64,000 nucleotides of DNA from Rhodobacteraceae bacterium F11138 (lineage in GTDB: Bacteria > Pseudomonadota > Alphaproteobacteria > Rhodobacterales > Rhodobacteraceae): contig JAEKDP010000001.1 in the NCBI GenBank assembly GCA_016521575.1, positions 663,894 to 727,893 of the forward strand, in the 5' to 3' direction. The stretch's first letter is position 1, and each line of letters begins with the position of its first letter. Position numbers and translations under genes: made by a program. The notes below the pieces were generated by a model. The model was not told the DNA's origin. It saw only the letters and a list, made by a program, of their open reading frames with translations, and searched no databases. Shown here one piece after another: positions 42,701 through 51,913 of this stretch.

Positions 42701-43435
42701 ATGACATATACACCGATTTTCATGCATGGGGAAACCCGACCCGGCCCCTGGCTGATCAGCTGCGATCATGCGACCAACACCGTGCCGCCCCAGGTGGCGG
42801 GCGGTGACCTGGGGTTGCCGCGTGCAGACATGGAGCGCCATATTGCCTATGATGTGGGGGCTTATGGTGTGGCGCAACACCTGGGCGAGCTGCTGAACGC
42901 GCCTGTGATCGCATCCAACTTTTCGCGTCTGGTGATCGACCCGAACCGGGGCGAGGACGACCCGACCCTGCTGATGAAGCTTTATGACGGGTCGATCATC
43001 CCGGCCAACCGTCACGCCGGCAGCGCCGAGATCGAGCGCCGCCTGAACCTGTGTTATCGTCCCTATCATGACGCGTTGGGCCGCCTTGCCGGGTTGCCGC
43101 ATGCGGTGCTGCTGTCAATGCACAGTTTCACCCGTCAGCTGCGGGGCCGCGCGCCACGCCCATGGGAGGTTGGTGTGCTTTATGCCGGGGATGACAGGCT
43201 GGCGCGCCCGCTGATCCGGCTGCTGGCCGCCGACGGGCTGTGTGTCGGGGACAATGAGCCCTATTCGGGGCATCTGCCCGGCGATGCGATAGACAAACAC
43301 GCCATTGCCGAGGGGCGCCCGAATGTGCTGATCGAGTTGCGCAACGATCTGATCGCCGATGAGGCGGGGCAGAAATTCTGGGCCGGGCGGCTGGCCCCGA
43401 TCCTGAGCGCGGCCCTGATCGAATCGGGTGTTTAA
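42701..43435 (+). CDS. N-formylglutamate amidohydrolase
   Basis: A 244-residue FGase-family metalloenzyme expected to release formate from N-formyl-L-glutamate, the last step of one histidine breakdown route. The start at 42701 is favoured over GTG 42680. It shows SCDHATNTVPPQVAGGDLG, the metal-site-like YDVGAYGVAQHLGELLNAPV, SRLVIDPNRGEDDPTL, MHSFTRQLRGRAPRPWEVGV and IDKHAIAEGRPNVLIELRND. The family also includes enzymes acting on other formyl amino acids. It is divergent from pyk and is followed by a DUF1244 gene. Confidence 0.9.
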   Translation: MTYTPIFMHGETRPGPWLISCDHATNTVPPQVAGGDLGLPRADMERHIAYDVGAYGVAQHLGELLNAPVIASNFSRLVIDPNRGEDDPTLLMKLYDGSIIPANRHAGSAEIERRLNLCYRPYHDALGRLAGLPHAVLLSMHSFTRQLRGRAPRPWEVGVLYAGDDRLARPLIRLLAADGLCVGDNEPYSGHLPGDAIDKHAIAEGRPNVLIELRNDLIADEAGQKFWAGRLAPILSAALIESGV

Positions 43436-43485
43436 CCCTGCCGGCAATACCTATCTTGGTGACATATCCAGCAACGGAGGCTCAG

Positions 43486-43815
43486 ATGAACCCGAACAGC
43501 ATAGACCCGCAAACCGAAACCGAACTACAGGCCGCCGCGTTTCGCCGCCTGCAAAAGCACCTGATGCAGGATCGCACCGACGTCCAGAACATTGATTTGA
43601 TGAATCTGGCCGGTTTCTGCCGCAATTGTCTGTCGCGCTGGTATCAGGAAGCCGCGGCGGAAAAGGGGATCGAGATCGGCAAGGACGCCGCGCGCGAGCA
43701 TTTTTACGGCATGACCATGGCGGACTGGAAAGCCAATTACCAAACCGAAGCCGGGCCCGAGAAGCAGGCTGCATTCAAGACGGCATTCGCCGAGAATGTC
43801 ACCAACAAGGGCTGA
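43486..43815 (+). CDS. DUF1244 family protein
   Basis: A 109-residue protein of the DUF1244 family, common in alphaproteobacteria and of unknown role. GGAGG precedes the ATG at 43486. The core, AFRRLQKHLMQDRTDVQNID, then LMNLAGFCRNCLSRWYQEAA and FYGMTMADWKANYQTEA, is family-typical; the Cys pair in FCRNCLS is striking and could bind metal or iron-sulfur. It starts 50 bp after the amidohydrolase. Confidence 0.85.
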   Translation: MNPNSIDPQTETELQAAAFRRLQKHLMQDRTDVQNIDLMNLAGFCRNCLSRWYQEAAAEKGIEIGKDAAREHFYGMTMADWKANYQTEAGPEKQAAFKTAFAENVTNKG

Positions 43816-43823
43816 CGCCCGGC

Positions 43824-44774
43824 TCAGCTGGTCTTGGCGGCCATGCGGATGATGAAATCCGCGCAGTCTGCAGGGGCGGTGATCGGGATCATATGACCGC
43901 GCCCCTGCAGGGTTTCGAACTCCAGACCGTATTTTTGCATCGTCCGCCCATGTACGTCGGGGGACAGGATCGGGTCCGCCGCGCCAAATAGGATGCCGCC
44001 GGGCACCTGCAGATCCGTGTCATACCGGGCGGTGATGTCCGCGGCTTGGGCTTGCAGACCGGTTGCGTCCGCTGAGGCGGTGACAAAGGCCTGCGGGCGC
44101 ATTCCCAGCGCCGCGCCCCCGCGCAGCATGAAATCCGCCGGGCATGTTTCGGGGGCAAAAACCATGGCCAACACCTTGTCCTTGGTTGCCGCCGCCATGG
44201 GCGCGGCAATGGTATGTCCGATCAGACGTCGCAGAACCGGGGATTTGACCATCAGCCCCTTGAAGGCCTCGGGCACCTCGGTCTGATTTTGTGTGGCGGG
44301 GCACAACAAGGCCAGCGCGGCGGTCTTTTTCGGCCGTTCCAATGCCATGGTCAGCGCAACGGTGCCGCCCAGGGAATGGCCGACCAGGATCGTTTTCCCC
44401 AACCCCAGCGCATCCAGGGCTTCACCGATCATGCGCGCCTGTTCGCCGGGCGTTGCCAGATCGTCACTGTCGCGCTGTGAATACCCGCAACCGGGGCGGT
44501 CCAGGGCGATCACGCGGTACTGGTCCGACAGCATATCGGCAATCGCGTAGGTGAAATGCTGCAACTGCCCGCTGAGCCCGTGGATCAGAACTAGTGGCGT
44601 TGCGTCCCGGGGGCCGAGATCGACGTAATGCACCGACCCGCCCCGCACCTTCTGGATGTGCCCCACCTGCGGAACCTGCCGTTCCGCCGCGCGCGCCAGG
44701 CTACGTGTTCGCAAGACGCACACCGCCAGCAGGCAAAGAAGAACGGCAAGGATCAGCCAAGGGACAAGCGACAT
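43824..44774 (-). CDS. alpha/beta hydrolase with N-terminal membrane anchor
   Basis: A 316-residue hydrolase. The start is taken at ATG 44774. The first 25 residues are a membrane helix (PWLILAVLLCLLAVCVL), so it is probably membrane-bound. It has the HG dipeptide region VLIHGLSGQLQHF, the nucleophile elbow VGHSLGGTVAL and the C-terminal RGHMIPITAP holding the catalytic His; the Asp is probably in ILFGAADPIL. The substrate is unknown. It is convergent with DUF1244. Confidence 0.88.
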   Translation of the reverse strand: MSLVPWLILAVLLCLLAVCVLRTRSLARAAERQVPQVGHIQKVRGGSVHYVDLGPRDATPLVLIHGLSGQLQHFTYAIADMLSDQYRVIALDRPGCGYSQRDSDDLATPGEQARMIGEALDALGLGKTILVGHSLGGTVALTMALERPKKTAALALLCPATQNQTEVPEAFKGLMVKSPVLRRLIGHTIAAPMAAATKDKVLAMVFAPETCPADFMLRGGAALGMRPQAFVTASADATGLQAQAADITARYDTDLQVPGGILFGAADPILSPDVHGRTMQKYGLEFETLQGRGHMIPITAPADCADFIIRMAAKTS

Positions 44775-44914
44775 GGGCAAAGGCTCCGGACAGGGAATGG
44801 TCGTTGGACACTATCCTGTCTTGCATCGAACTGGAAACGAAGCCCGTCGGCGAAACCTGCGCAGATCCCGCCGATCGGACGCGCCACAAGGATGGCATCG
44901 TGGCGCGTGTGGGA

Positions 44915-45775
44915 TCAGATCGCGGTCTTCAGGCTTTCGTCCAGATAGATTTCGCGCAATCGTGGCGCGACCTTTCCCGGGGTGCCATCGCCCAGCTTGG
45001 TACCGTCGATTTCGACCACGGGCATCACGAACGCACTGGCCGAGGTCACAAATGCCTCGTCCGCATCGCGGGCTTCCTCGATGGTGAAATTGCGTTCTTC
45101 GACGTCCATCTGTGCCTCGCGCGCGAACCGCAGAACGGCGGCACGGGTGATGCCATGCAGGATGTTGTTGCTCAGCGCGCGTGTGATGATCTTGTTGCCC
45201 TTGACGATATAGGCATTGTTGCTGGTGCCTTCGGTCACATATCCGTCTTCGACCATCCAGGCATCGTCGGCACCGGCCTTCCGGGCCATCATCTTGCCCA
45301 TGCTCGGATACAGAAGCTGTACGGTCTTGATGTCGCGGCGCCCCCAGCGAATGTCGTTGACGCTGATGATCTTCAAGCCCTGTTTGGCGACGGGATTGTT
45401 GGCCAGGCCCGGCTTGTTCTGGGTGAACAGAACCACGGTGGGCTTGGTTTCGTCGGGATCGGGAAAGACGAAATCCCGATCACCGGGCGCGCCTCGGGTG
45501 ATTTGCAGATATATCATGCCTTCGTCGATGCCGTTCCGCGAAACCAGTTCGCGATGGATGGCCAGCAACTCGTCCCGGGTAAGCGGATTGGTCATGTCCA
45601 GTTCGCCAAGGCTGCGCTGCAGGCGTGCCGCGTGGCCGTCAAAGTCGATCAGCTTGCCGTCCAGAACGCTGGTCACTTCGTAAACCCCGTCGGCCATCAG
45701 AAAGCCGCGGTCGAAAATCGAAACCCTGGCTTCGGTTTCGGGCAGGTATTCGCCGTTCAGATAGACGGTGCGCAT
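44915..45775 (-). CDS. dat: D-amino-acid aminotransferase
   Basis: A 286-residue fold-type IV PLP enzyme that transaminates D-amino acids with 2-oxoglutarate, giving D-glutamate. The start at 45775 gives MRTVYLNGEYLPETEARVSI. It shows FDRGFLMADGVYEVTSVLDG, the PLP-lysine region around LLYPSMGKMMARKAGADDAW and DGYVTEGTSNNAYIVKGNKI, then RALSNNILHGITRAAVLR. It is the last gene of a three-gene run with DgcA (13 bp apart) and DgcN, so its D-glutamate product likely feeds them. Confidence 0.9.
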   Translation of the reverse strand: MRTVYLNGEYLPETEARVSIFDRGFLMADGVYEVTSVLDGKLIDFDGHAARLQRSLGELDMTNPLTRDELLAIHRELVSRNGIDEGMIYLQITRGAPGDRDFVFPDPDETKPTVVLFTQNKPGLANNPVAKQGLKIISVNDIRWGRRDIKTVQLLYPSMGKMMARKAGADDAWMVEDGYVTEGTSNNAYIVKGNKIITRALSNNILHGITRAAVLRFAREAQMDVEERNFTIEEARDADEAFVTSASAFVMPVVEIDGTKLGDGTPGKVAPRLREIYLDESLKTAI

Positions 45776-45788
45776 GGTGGTCTGTCTC

Positions 45789-46754
45789 CTATCCCCAGAG
45801 TGCCGCGATTGGCGGGTGCACGCCCTTGTCGTCGAAGGACAAGGGATTGTCACGGTCTTCGGCCAGCAGAAGCGGGCCGTCAAGATCCGTCACCATCGCC
45901 CCCTGCGCCAACATGACGGCGGGCGCCATTGCCAGGGACGAGCCGACCATGCAACCGACCATGATATCGTATCCCGCGTCCAGAGCGGCGGATTTCAGCG
46001 CCAGCGCCTCGGTCAGCCCGCCGGTTTTGTCCAGCTTGATATTGATCACGTCATATTTGCCCTTCAGCGCGGGCAGGCTGGCGCGGTCATGGCAACTTTC
46101 GTCGGCGCAGACCGGCACCGGGCGCTGCATGCCGATCAGCGCGTCATCCTCGCCGGCGGGCAGGGGCTGTTCGACCAGCGCCACGCCCAGCCGCACCAGA
46201 TGCGGGGCCAGGTCGGCATAGACGGATGCGCTCCATCCTTCGTTGGCGTCGACGATTATGCGGGATTCGGGCGCGCCCGCGCGCACGGCTTCCAGACGGG
46301 GCATGTCATCCGGCGTGCCCAGCTTGATTTTCAGCAACGGACGATGGGCATTGTCGGCCGCTTGTGCGCGCATGGCGTCGGGCGTGTCCAGCGACAGCGT
46401 ATATGCGCTGATCTCGGGGTCGGGGGCGGGCAGGCCGGCCAGTTCCCAAACCCTTTTGTCGGCCTGCTTGGCCTCTAGATCCCACAATGCGCAGTCCAGC
46501 GCGTTTCGCGCCGCGCCGGCGGGCAGCGCTTGGGCCAGATCCGCGCGGGTGATGGAGTGCCCGACCGAACGGATCTGCGCCTCGACGCTGTCCAGCGTTT
46601 CGCCATACCGGGCATAGGGCACACATTCACCGCGCCCGCAAAACGCCCCATCCGTGATGGTGACGGTCAGAACCTTGGCTTCGGTGCGCGAGCCGCGCGA
46701 AATGGTAAAGGCCTGTGCCAGTTTGAATATGTCGTGTGTTACATCTATCTGCAT
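45789..46754 (-). CDS. dgcA: N-acetyl-D-glutamate racemase (enolase-superfamily) DgcA
   Basis: A 321-residue enolase-superfamily racemase of the muconate-lactonizing/dipeptide epimerase group. It has GRGECVPYARYGETLDSVEA near residue 42, the metal ligands D-E-D/E in ADESCHDRASLPALKG and IIVDANEGWSASVYADLAPH, and the KXK catalytic base LLKIKLGTPD with the opposite base K in NIKLDKTGGLTEALAL. In marine bacteria DgcA turns N-acetyl-D-glutamate into the L form after DgcN acetylates D-glutamate. It sits between the dat and dgcN genes, supporting this role over dipeptide epimerase. Confidence 0.85.
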   Translation of the reverse strand: MQIDVTHDIFKLAQAFTISRGSRTEAKVLTVTITDGAFCGRGECVPYARYGETLDSVEAQIRSVGHSITRADLAQALPAGAARNALDCALWDLEAKQADKRVWELAGLPAPDPEISAYTLSLDTPDAMRAQAADNAHRPLLKIKLGTPDDMPRLEAVRAGAPESRIIVDANEGWSASVYADLAPHLVRLGVALVEQPLPAGEDDALIGMQRPVPVCADESCHDRASLPALKGKYDVINIKLDKTGGLTEALALKSAALDAGYDIMVGCMVGSSLAMAPAVMLAQGAMVTDLDGPLLLAEDRDNPLSFDDKGVHPPIAALWG

Positions 46755-46830
46755 TCGAATTTCCTCTGTCCCGATACAACTGCCCCATATCCGCCCCGGG
46801 CATCAGGCATTGCCAACGGGGCGATCCTGC

Positions 46831-47832
46831 CTAGAGCGCGGCCAAGGCATCCGCCAGCCGTTCCGCCCCCTGGCGGAAAGGATCTACCGCAGGCAGGCCC
46901 ATGCGCTTCTCGACGGCGGCCAGATAGGTCAGCGCCTCGTCTTCGCTCATGTGTTGGGTATTCACCGAGATCCCGACGACCTGACACGCGGGGTTCGAGA
47001 CCCGCGCCAGAGGCAGGGCGGTGTCGCGCAGCGTTTCCAGGCTGGGCAATTGATAGTCGGGCAAGCCCCGCATGTGGGCGCGGCTGGGTTCGTGGCTGAG
47101 GATCAGCGCGTCGGGTTGTCCGCCATGGATCAGCGCCATGGTCACGCCTGAGAACGAGACATGGAACAGGCTGCCCTGGCCCTCGATGATGTCCCAGTGA
47201 TCGTCGTCATTGTCGGGACACAGATATTCTATCGAACCCGCCATGAAATCGGCGATCACCGCATCCAGTGGCACACCGTCGCCGGTGATCAGGATGCCGG
47301 TTTGCCCGGTGGCCCGAAAGGTGCTTTTCATGCCCCGTTCGCGCATGGCGGCGTCCAGCGCCAGCGCGGTGTACATCTTGCCGACGGAACAATCGGTGCC
47401 TACCGCCAGAACACGTTTTCCGCTGCGCTTGACGCCGTTTGCGATCGGATAGTTGACCGAGGGCACCCGCACGTCATGCAGCGTTCTGCCATGAGACTGC
47501 GCCGCCGCGACCAGGTCGTCTTCGTCGCGCAGCAGGTTGTGCAACCCCGAGGCCAGATCAAAGCCCATTTCCAGCGCGGAGATCAGCACATCCTTCCAGG
47601 ACTGCGAAATCACGCCGCCCCGGTTCGCCACACCGATCACCAGCGTCTTGGCCCCTGCATCCCGGGCTTCGGCCAGCGTCATGTCGGTCAGCCCCACGTC
47701 GGCCTTGCATCCGGTCATCCGGTATTGCCCGACTGCGTTTTCGGGGCGCCAGTCCTTGATGCCTTGTGCGACCTTGGCCGCCAACTGATCGGGCGCATCG
47801 CCCAGGAACAGCAAATAGGGGGTCTCGATCAT
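46831..47832 (-). CDS. dgcN: D-glutamate N-acetyltransferase DgcN
   Basis: A 333-residue DUF1611-family protein. Its N-terminal part is Rossmann-like (IETPYLLFLGDAPDQLAAKV) and a P-loop-like GTDCSVGKMYTALALDAAMR stands near residue 150. In marine bacteria this family was shown to N-acetylate D-glutamate as the first step of the DgcN-DgcA route. AAGGAG precedes the ATG at 47832. It leads the dgcN-dgcA-dat cluster and is divergent from mcl1. A kinase- or other N-terminal activity is not excluded by sequence alone. Confidence 0.82.
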   Translation of the reverse strand: MIETPYLLFLGDAPDQLAAKVAQGIKDWRPENAVGQYRMTGCKADVGLTDMTLAEARDAGAKTLVIGVANRGGVISQSWKDVLISALEMGFDLASGLHNLLRDEDDLVAAAQSHGRTLHDVRVPSVNYPIANGVKRSGKRVLAVGTDCSVGKMYTALALDAAMRERGMKSTFRATGQTGILITGDGVPLDAVIADFMAGSIEYLCPDNDDDHWDIIEGQGSLFHVSFSGVTMALIHGGQPDALILSHEPSRAHMRGLPDYQLPSLETLRDTALPLARVSNPACQVVGISVNTQHMSEDEALTYLAAVEKRMGLPAVDPFRQGAERLADALAAL

Positions 47833-48131
47833 GGTCCTGCACTCCTTGTGTTTGCGTGCCACGGTAAAGCGTGATTCTGCGCCACCGTAAAGTATGGCAT
47901 GGGCGAGTGTGTCGCGTTTTCTGCTGTGCGATCTTGTGATGATGCAAGATTATCCGAAAATGACCCCTCTACCTGCAATATTTGTGCGCTACTGTTCCGG
48001 ATCATTGATGGTTTGACCGTCTGGCAAAGCGGATCTTTCTGCAGTTGCATAATGATGCTTGTGCTTTGGTGTGTAATTTAATATCCGAAGATTAAACGAT
48101 ATCGTAATATCCTTACCGAAAGGAACCGATC
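47833..48131. promoter_or_regulatory. divergent dgcN/mcl1 regulatory region
   Basis: A 300-bp AT-rich gap between two divergent genes. It includes the perfect 10-bp palindrome ACGATATCGT (48096-48105), the dyad TTTAAT-N8-ATTAAA (about 48076-48095), GCATAATGATGC and AAAGGAACC ahead of mcl1. These are candidate operators for the malyl-CoA lyase gene. No binding protein can be assigned. Confidence 0.45.
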
Positions 48132-49088
48132 ATGAGCTTTCGTCTCCAACCGGCTGCTCCCGCACGCCCAAACCGCTGTCAGTTGTTCGGCCCCGGCTCA
48201 CGTCCGGCCCTGTTCGAGAAAATGGCGGCCAGCGCGGCGGATGTGATCAACCTGGATCTGGAAGATTCGGTTGCGCCCGATGACAAGAGCAGCGCCCGCG
48301 CCAATATCATCCGCGCAATTGGCGACGTCGATTGGGGGACCAAGACCTTGTCGGTGCGCATCAACGGGCTGGATACACCGTGGTGGTATCGTGATGTGGT
48401 CGATTTGCTGGAACAGGCCGGCGAACGCCTGGATCAGATTATGATCCCAAAGGTCGGCTGCGCCGGGGATTTGTATGCGGTGGATGCGCTGGTCACCGCG
48501 ATTGAGGCCGCAAAAGGCCGCGCCAAGCGGATCGATTTCGAAGTCATCATCGAGAGCGCGGCGGGCATTGCCCATGTCGAGGAAATCGCATCAGCATCGC
48601 CGCGCCTGGTGGCGATGAGTCTGGGCGCCGCGGATTTTGCCGCTTCGATGGGCATGCAAACCACCGGCATCGGGGGCACGCAGGAAGACTATTACATGCT
48701 GCATGAGGGGCAGAAACACTGGTCTGATCCGTGGCATTGGGCGCAGACAGCCATTGTGGCGGCCTGCCGCACCCATGGGGTGCTGCCCGTGGATGGGCCG
48801 TTCGGCGATTTTTCGGATGATGACGGGTTTCGCGCTCAGGCGCGGCGGTCGGCCACTTTGGGCATGGTGGGGAAATGGGCCATTCACCCCAAGCAGATCG
48901 CACTGGCAAACGAAGTCTTTACCCCGTCCGACGACGCGGTGCGCGAAGCCCGCGAGATCCTGGCGGCGATGGAACAGGCCAAGGCCAACGGCGAAGGCGC
49001 GACTGTCTACAAGGGGCGCTTGGTTGATATTGCCAGCATCAAACAGGCAGAAGTCATCGTGCGGCAATCCGAGATGATCGCGGGCTGA
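48132..49088 (+). CDS. mcl1: L-malyl-CoA/beta-methylmalyl-CoA lyase
   Basis: A 318-residue HpcH/CitE-type lyase that cleaves malyl-CoA and beta-methylmalyl-CoA in the ethylmalonyl-CoA pathway for acetyl-CoA assimilation. It shows the CLpxx start FRLQPAAPARPNRCQLFGPG, the metal and CoA-site residues in INLDLEDSVAPDDKSSARAN (LEDSV), NIDFEVIIESAAGIAHVEEI, GAADFAASMGMQTTGIGGTQ and GKWAIHPKQIALANEVFTPS. The length equals that of the Rhodobacter enzyme. It is divergent from the D-amino-acid cluster. Confidence 0.93.
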   Translation: MSFRLQPAAPARPNRCQLFGPGSRPALFEKMAASAADVINLDLEDSVAPDDKSSARANIIRAIGDVDWGTKTLSVRINGLDTPWWYRDVVDLLEQAGERLDQIMIPKVGCAGDLYAVDALVTAIEAAKGRAKRIDFEVIIESAAGIAHVEEIASASPRLVAMSLGAADFAASMGMQTTGIGGTQEDYYMLHEGQKHWSDPWHWAQTAIVAACRTHGVLPVDGPFGDFSDDDGFRAQARRSATLGMVGKWAIHPKQIALANEVFTPSDDAVREAREILAAMEQAKANGEGATVYKGRLVDIASIKQAEVIVRQSEMIAG

Positions 49089-49190
49089 CGGACAGGGGCC
49101 GGAACGCCCCGTGGATACGGGGTATGCACCGGCCGATCCGATGTCTTTCCCCAAGGCGACCCATTGGCCGCCTTGCAGGGGGCTGCCGGT

Positions 49191-50210
49191 TCAGGCGGCG
49201 GAATACAGGGATTCGTAAATCGGCGTCAGGGTCGAATCTTCAAACAGGGACGAGACCGACGTGCCGTTCCAGATGTTCAGGATTGCCTGGGCAAAGACCG
49301 GCGCGGTCGGCACGATGCGGATGTTGCTGGCATTTTTGACCGCCTCCGTGGGCTGAATCGTGTCGGTGATCACCAGCGATTTCATCACCGAGCCGGTGAT
49401 GCGTTCCACGGCGGGGCCGCTCATCACGCCGTGGGTGATATAGGAATGAACCTCCTTGGCCCCGTTCTCCAGCAAGACTTCGGCGGCTTTGCACAGCGTT
49501 CCGGCGGTGTCGCACATATCGTCGACGATCAGGCAAATCTTGTCCTGAACGTTGCCGATCACGGTCATCTCGGCCACTTCACCGGCCTTTTCGCGGCGTT
49601 TGTCCACGATCGACAGCGGTGAGTTGATCCGTTTGGCCAGCTCGCGGGCGCGGGCCACGCCGCCGACATCCGGTGAGACCACCATCAGGTCATCCATCTG
49701 ATCCTTGAAATGGGTCTTGATATCCAGCGCGAAAACCGGGCTGGCATAGAGGTTGTCGACCGGAATATCAAAGAAGCCCTGAATCTGCGCGGCATGCAGA
49801 TCCATGGTCAGGACCCGCTCGATTCCGGTGCCGACCAGCATGTTGGCGACCAGCTTGGCCGAAATCGGAGTGCGGGCCTTGGTGCGGCGGTCCTGACGGG
49901 CATAACCGAAATAGGGCAGCACGGCCGTAATCCGCGCGGCCGAAGAGCGGCTGAGCGCATCGGCCATGATCAACAGTTCCATCAGGTTGTCATTGGCGGG
50001 GTTGGACGTGGGTTGCACGATGAACATGTCCTCGCCCCGCACGTTTTCAAACACTTCGACAAAGATTTCACCGTCGTTGAACCGCTCGACGCGGGCATCC
50101 ACCAGCCCGGTATGTACACCGCGATGCATGGTCATGCGTCTGGCAATAGCAGAGGCCAAAGGAAGGTTTGCGTTCCCAGCGATCAACTTGGGTTCGGTCA
50201 GTGAGGCCAT
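49191..50210 (-). CDS. prs: ribose-phosphate pyrophosphokinase
   Basis: A 339-residue PRPP synthetase that makes phosphoribosyl pyrophosphate for nucleotides, histidine and tryptophan. The start at 50210 gives [20 protein letters not shown]. Visible motifs are [20 protein letters not shown], the flexible loop [39 protein letters not shown], and the PRPP loop [19 protein letters not shown]. The length is normal for class I. It is convergent with mcl1. Confidence 0.97.
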   Translation of the reverse strand: MASLTEPKLIAGNANLPLASAIARRMTMHRGVHTGLVDARVERFNDGEIFVEVFENVRGEDMFIVQPTSNPANDNLMELLIMADALSRSSAARITAVLPYFGYARQDRRTKARTPISAKLVANMLVGTGIERVLTMDLHAAQIQGFFDIPVDNLYASPVFALDIKTHFKDQMDDLMVVSPDVGGVARARELAKRINSPLSIVDKRREKAGEVAEMTVIGNVQDKICLIVDDMCDTAGTLCKAAEVLLENGAKEVHSYITHGVMSGPAVERITGSVMKSLVITDTIQPTEAVKNASNIRIVPTAPVFAQAILNIWNGTSVSSLFEDSTLTPIYESLYSAA

Positions 50211-50402
50211 CGTTCGGGTTCCCGGGCAGCTAGGGTATGTGACAGATTCGTGATGTTGACACCGCTTAGCATGGCCTTCCCGCCACGCAAACAACTTGGC
50301 TGAAGGAAATCCACATATGGTCGGGATTGACTGCGTATTTGCGACGCTGTCGCCCTATGCCGTCACCGGGCCACAGGGGCCCGGCGCGGGGATGGGGTGG
50401 CT

Positions 50403-51443
50403 TCAGCCCAGGTGCGACAGGAAGCGGTCGATCTGATCCGTCGTCATCGACCAGTCACAGACCAGCCGTGCGGCCAGCATTTCGTCGGGATCCTCGCCAT
50501 CCAGTTCGCCGGACCAGATGTGATACACCGCGCCGGCCTCGTGCAGGCGTCGATGCGCCGCGCGGGGAAAGGCGGCAAAGATCATGTTGGCATCGGGCGT
50601 ATGCAGGAACGAAGCCCCCGCCGCGCGCAAGCCTTCGGCCAGTTGCGCACATGCGGCATTGGCCGCGCGGGCCGTTGTCAGCCACAGATCATCGCGCAGA
50701 TAGGCCGCCATCTGCGCCGACAGGAAACGATGCTTGGAAAACAGATGGGCGCCCCGTTTGCGGCGCAATTCGAATTCCCAGGCCTTGTCCGGGTCAAAGA
50801 AGACGACCGCCTCGACCCCCATGCAGCCGTTCTTGGTCCCGCCCAGCGAAAGCGCGTCTATCCCCGATTTCCAGGTCATCTCGGCTGGCGTGCAATTCAG
50901 CTGTACCAGCGCGTTTGCAAACCGCGCCCCGTCCAGATGGACCGGCAGGTTGTGGGCCTTGGCAACGTCGCTCAGGGCCTGCAACTCGGCCAGAGAATAG
51001 ACTGAACCGCGCTCGGTGACCTGGGTGATTGAAACCGGGCCCCGTTGCGGGCCGTGCACGCCGCGGGTTTCTTCCTGGGCGATGGTATCGGCCAGGGCCT
51101 TGGGTGTCATCTTGTCCGTTCCGGGCACAAGTGTCAGCTTGGCCCCGCCGCTGAAGAATTCCGGGGCGTTGCATTCGTCTTCATGGATGTGGGCCACCGG
51201 GGAACAGAACACCGTCTGCCAGGGCTGTGACAGGGTGGCCAGCGCCAGTGAGTTTGCCGCCGTGCCGGTGGCAACCAGGTAAACGGCGGCCTCGGGGGCT
51301 TCGAACAGGTGGCGGATCTGTGTGCGGACCTCGTCCATCAAAGGATCGGCACCATATGGCATGGCGTAGCCCGCATTGGCATCGGTCAGGGCGGACATGA
51401 TCAGAGGATGTGTCGGGCCGGCGTTGTCAGAAGCAAAAAACAT
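50403..51443 (-). CDS. ltaE: low-specificity L-threonine aldolase
   Basis: A 346-residue fold-type I PLP enzyme that splits L-threonine to glycine and acetaldehyde. The start at 51443 overlaps the upstream gene's stop as ATGA. It has FFASDNAGPTHPLIMSALTD at the start, GTAANSLALATLSQ, the PLP-aspartate region LPVHLDGARFANALVQL and PLP lysine in ALSLGGTKNGCMGVEAVVFF. The length is normal. It is the last gene of the ribF-YcgN-ltaE overlapping run. Confidence 0.93.
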   Translation of the reverse strand: MFFASDNAGPTHPLIMSALTDANAGYAMPYGADPLMDEVRTQIRHLFEAPEAAVYLVATGTAANSLALATLSQPWQTVFCSPVAHIHEDECNAPEFFSGGAKLTLVPGTDKMTPKALADTIAQEETRGVHGPQRGPVSITQVTERGSVYSLAELQALSDVAKAHNLPVHLDGARFANALVQLNCTPAEMTWKSGIDALSLGGTKNGCMGVEAVVFFDPDKAWEFELRRKRGAHLFSKHRFLSAQMAAYLRDDLWLTTARAANAACAQLAEGLRAAGASFLHTPDANMIFAAFPRAAHRRLHEAGAVYHIWSGELDGEDPDEMLAARLVCDWSMTTDQIDRFLSHLG

Positions 51444-51913
51444 CAGATTGGCTCCACGATTATGTGTTCTTCCCATTCTTCCTCGGGGACTTCGAATTCG
51501 GGAATGGTCCAGCCCTGCACCGACACCTGGGCGTCATGCACCGATTGCGCGCTGCCCGAAATCAACGGATGCCAGTCAAACAGCGGCTGGCCCTCATAGA
51601 GCAGGCGATAGGCGCAGGTCGATGGCATCCAATAGGCGTGGCTGCTCAGGTTTTCGGGTGTCAGCACGATACATTCGGGAACGAACTGGTGGCGAATGTC
51701 GTATTGTGAACATCGGCAGGTGCTGTCGTCCAGCAATCGGCAGGCCACACGCGTCAGGGCGACATCGCCGGTCTCTTCGTCTTCCAGCTTGTTCAGGCAG
51801 CATTTGCCGCAGCCGTCGCACAGTGCTTCCCATTCCTGCTGTGACAGCTTGCCGAGCGGCTTGCGTTCCCAGAACCGATCGCTCAGCCCGCTGCGGTCTA
51901 TCGGATCGCTCAT
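51443..51913 (-). CDS. YcgN-family cysteine cluster protein
   Basis: A 156-residue protein of the YcgN family of unknown function. It carries clustered cysteines, ALCDGCGKCCLNKLEDEETG (residues about 30-50) and SNTCRCSQYDIRHQFVP-type, compatible with a metal or iron-sulfur site. The start at 51913 overlaps the ribF stop (ATGA) and its stop overlaps ltaE (ATGA). The tight overlaps imply one transcript. Confidence 0.82.
   Translation of the reverse strand: MSDPIDRSGLSDRFWERKPLGKLSQQEWEALCDGCGKCCLNKLEDEETGDVALTRVACRLLDDSTCRCSQYDIRHQFVPECIVLTPENLSSHAYWMPSTCAYRLLYEGQPLFDWHPLISGSAQSVHDAQVSVQGWTIPEFEVPEEEWEEHIIVEPI

Noticed and set aside
47833-48131. Riboswitch in the mcl1/dgcN gap
   Set aside because: I could not recognise any known aptamer core; short palindromes look more like operators.
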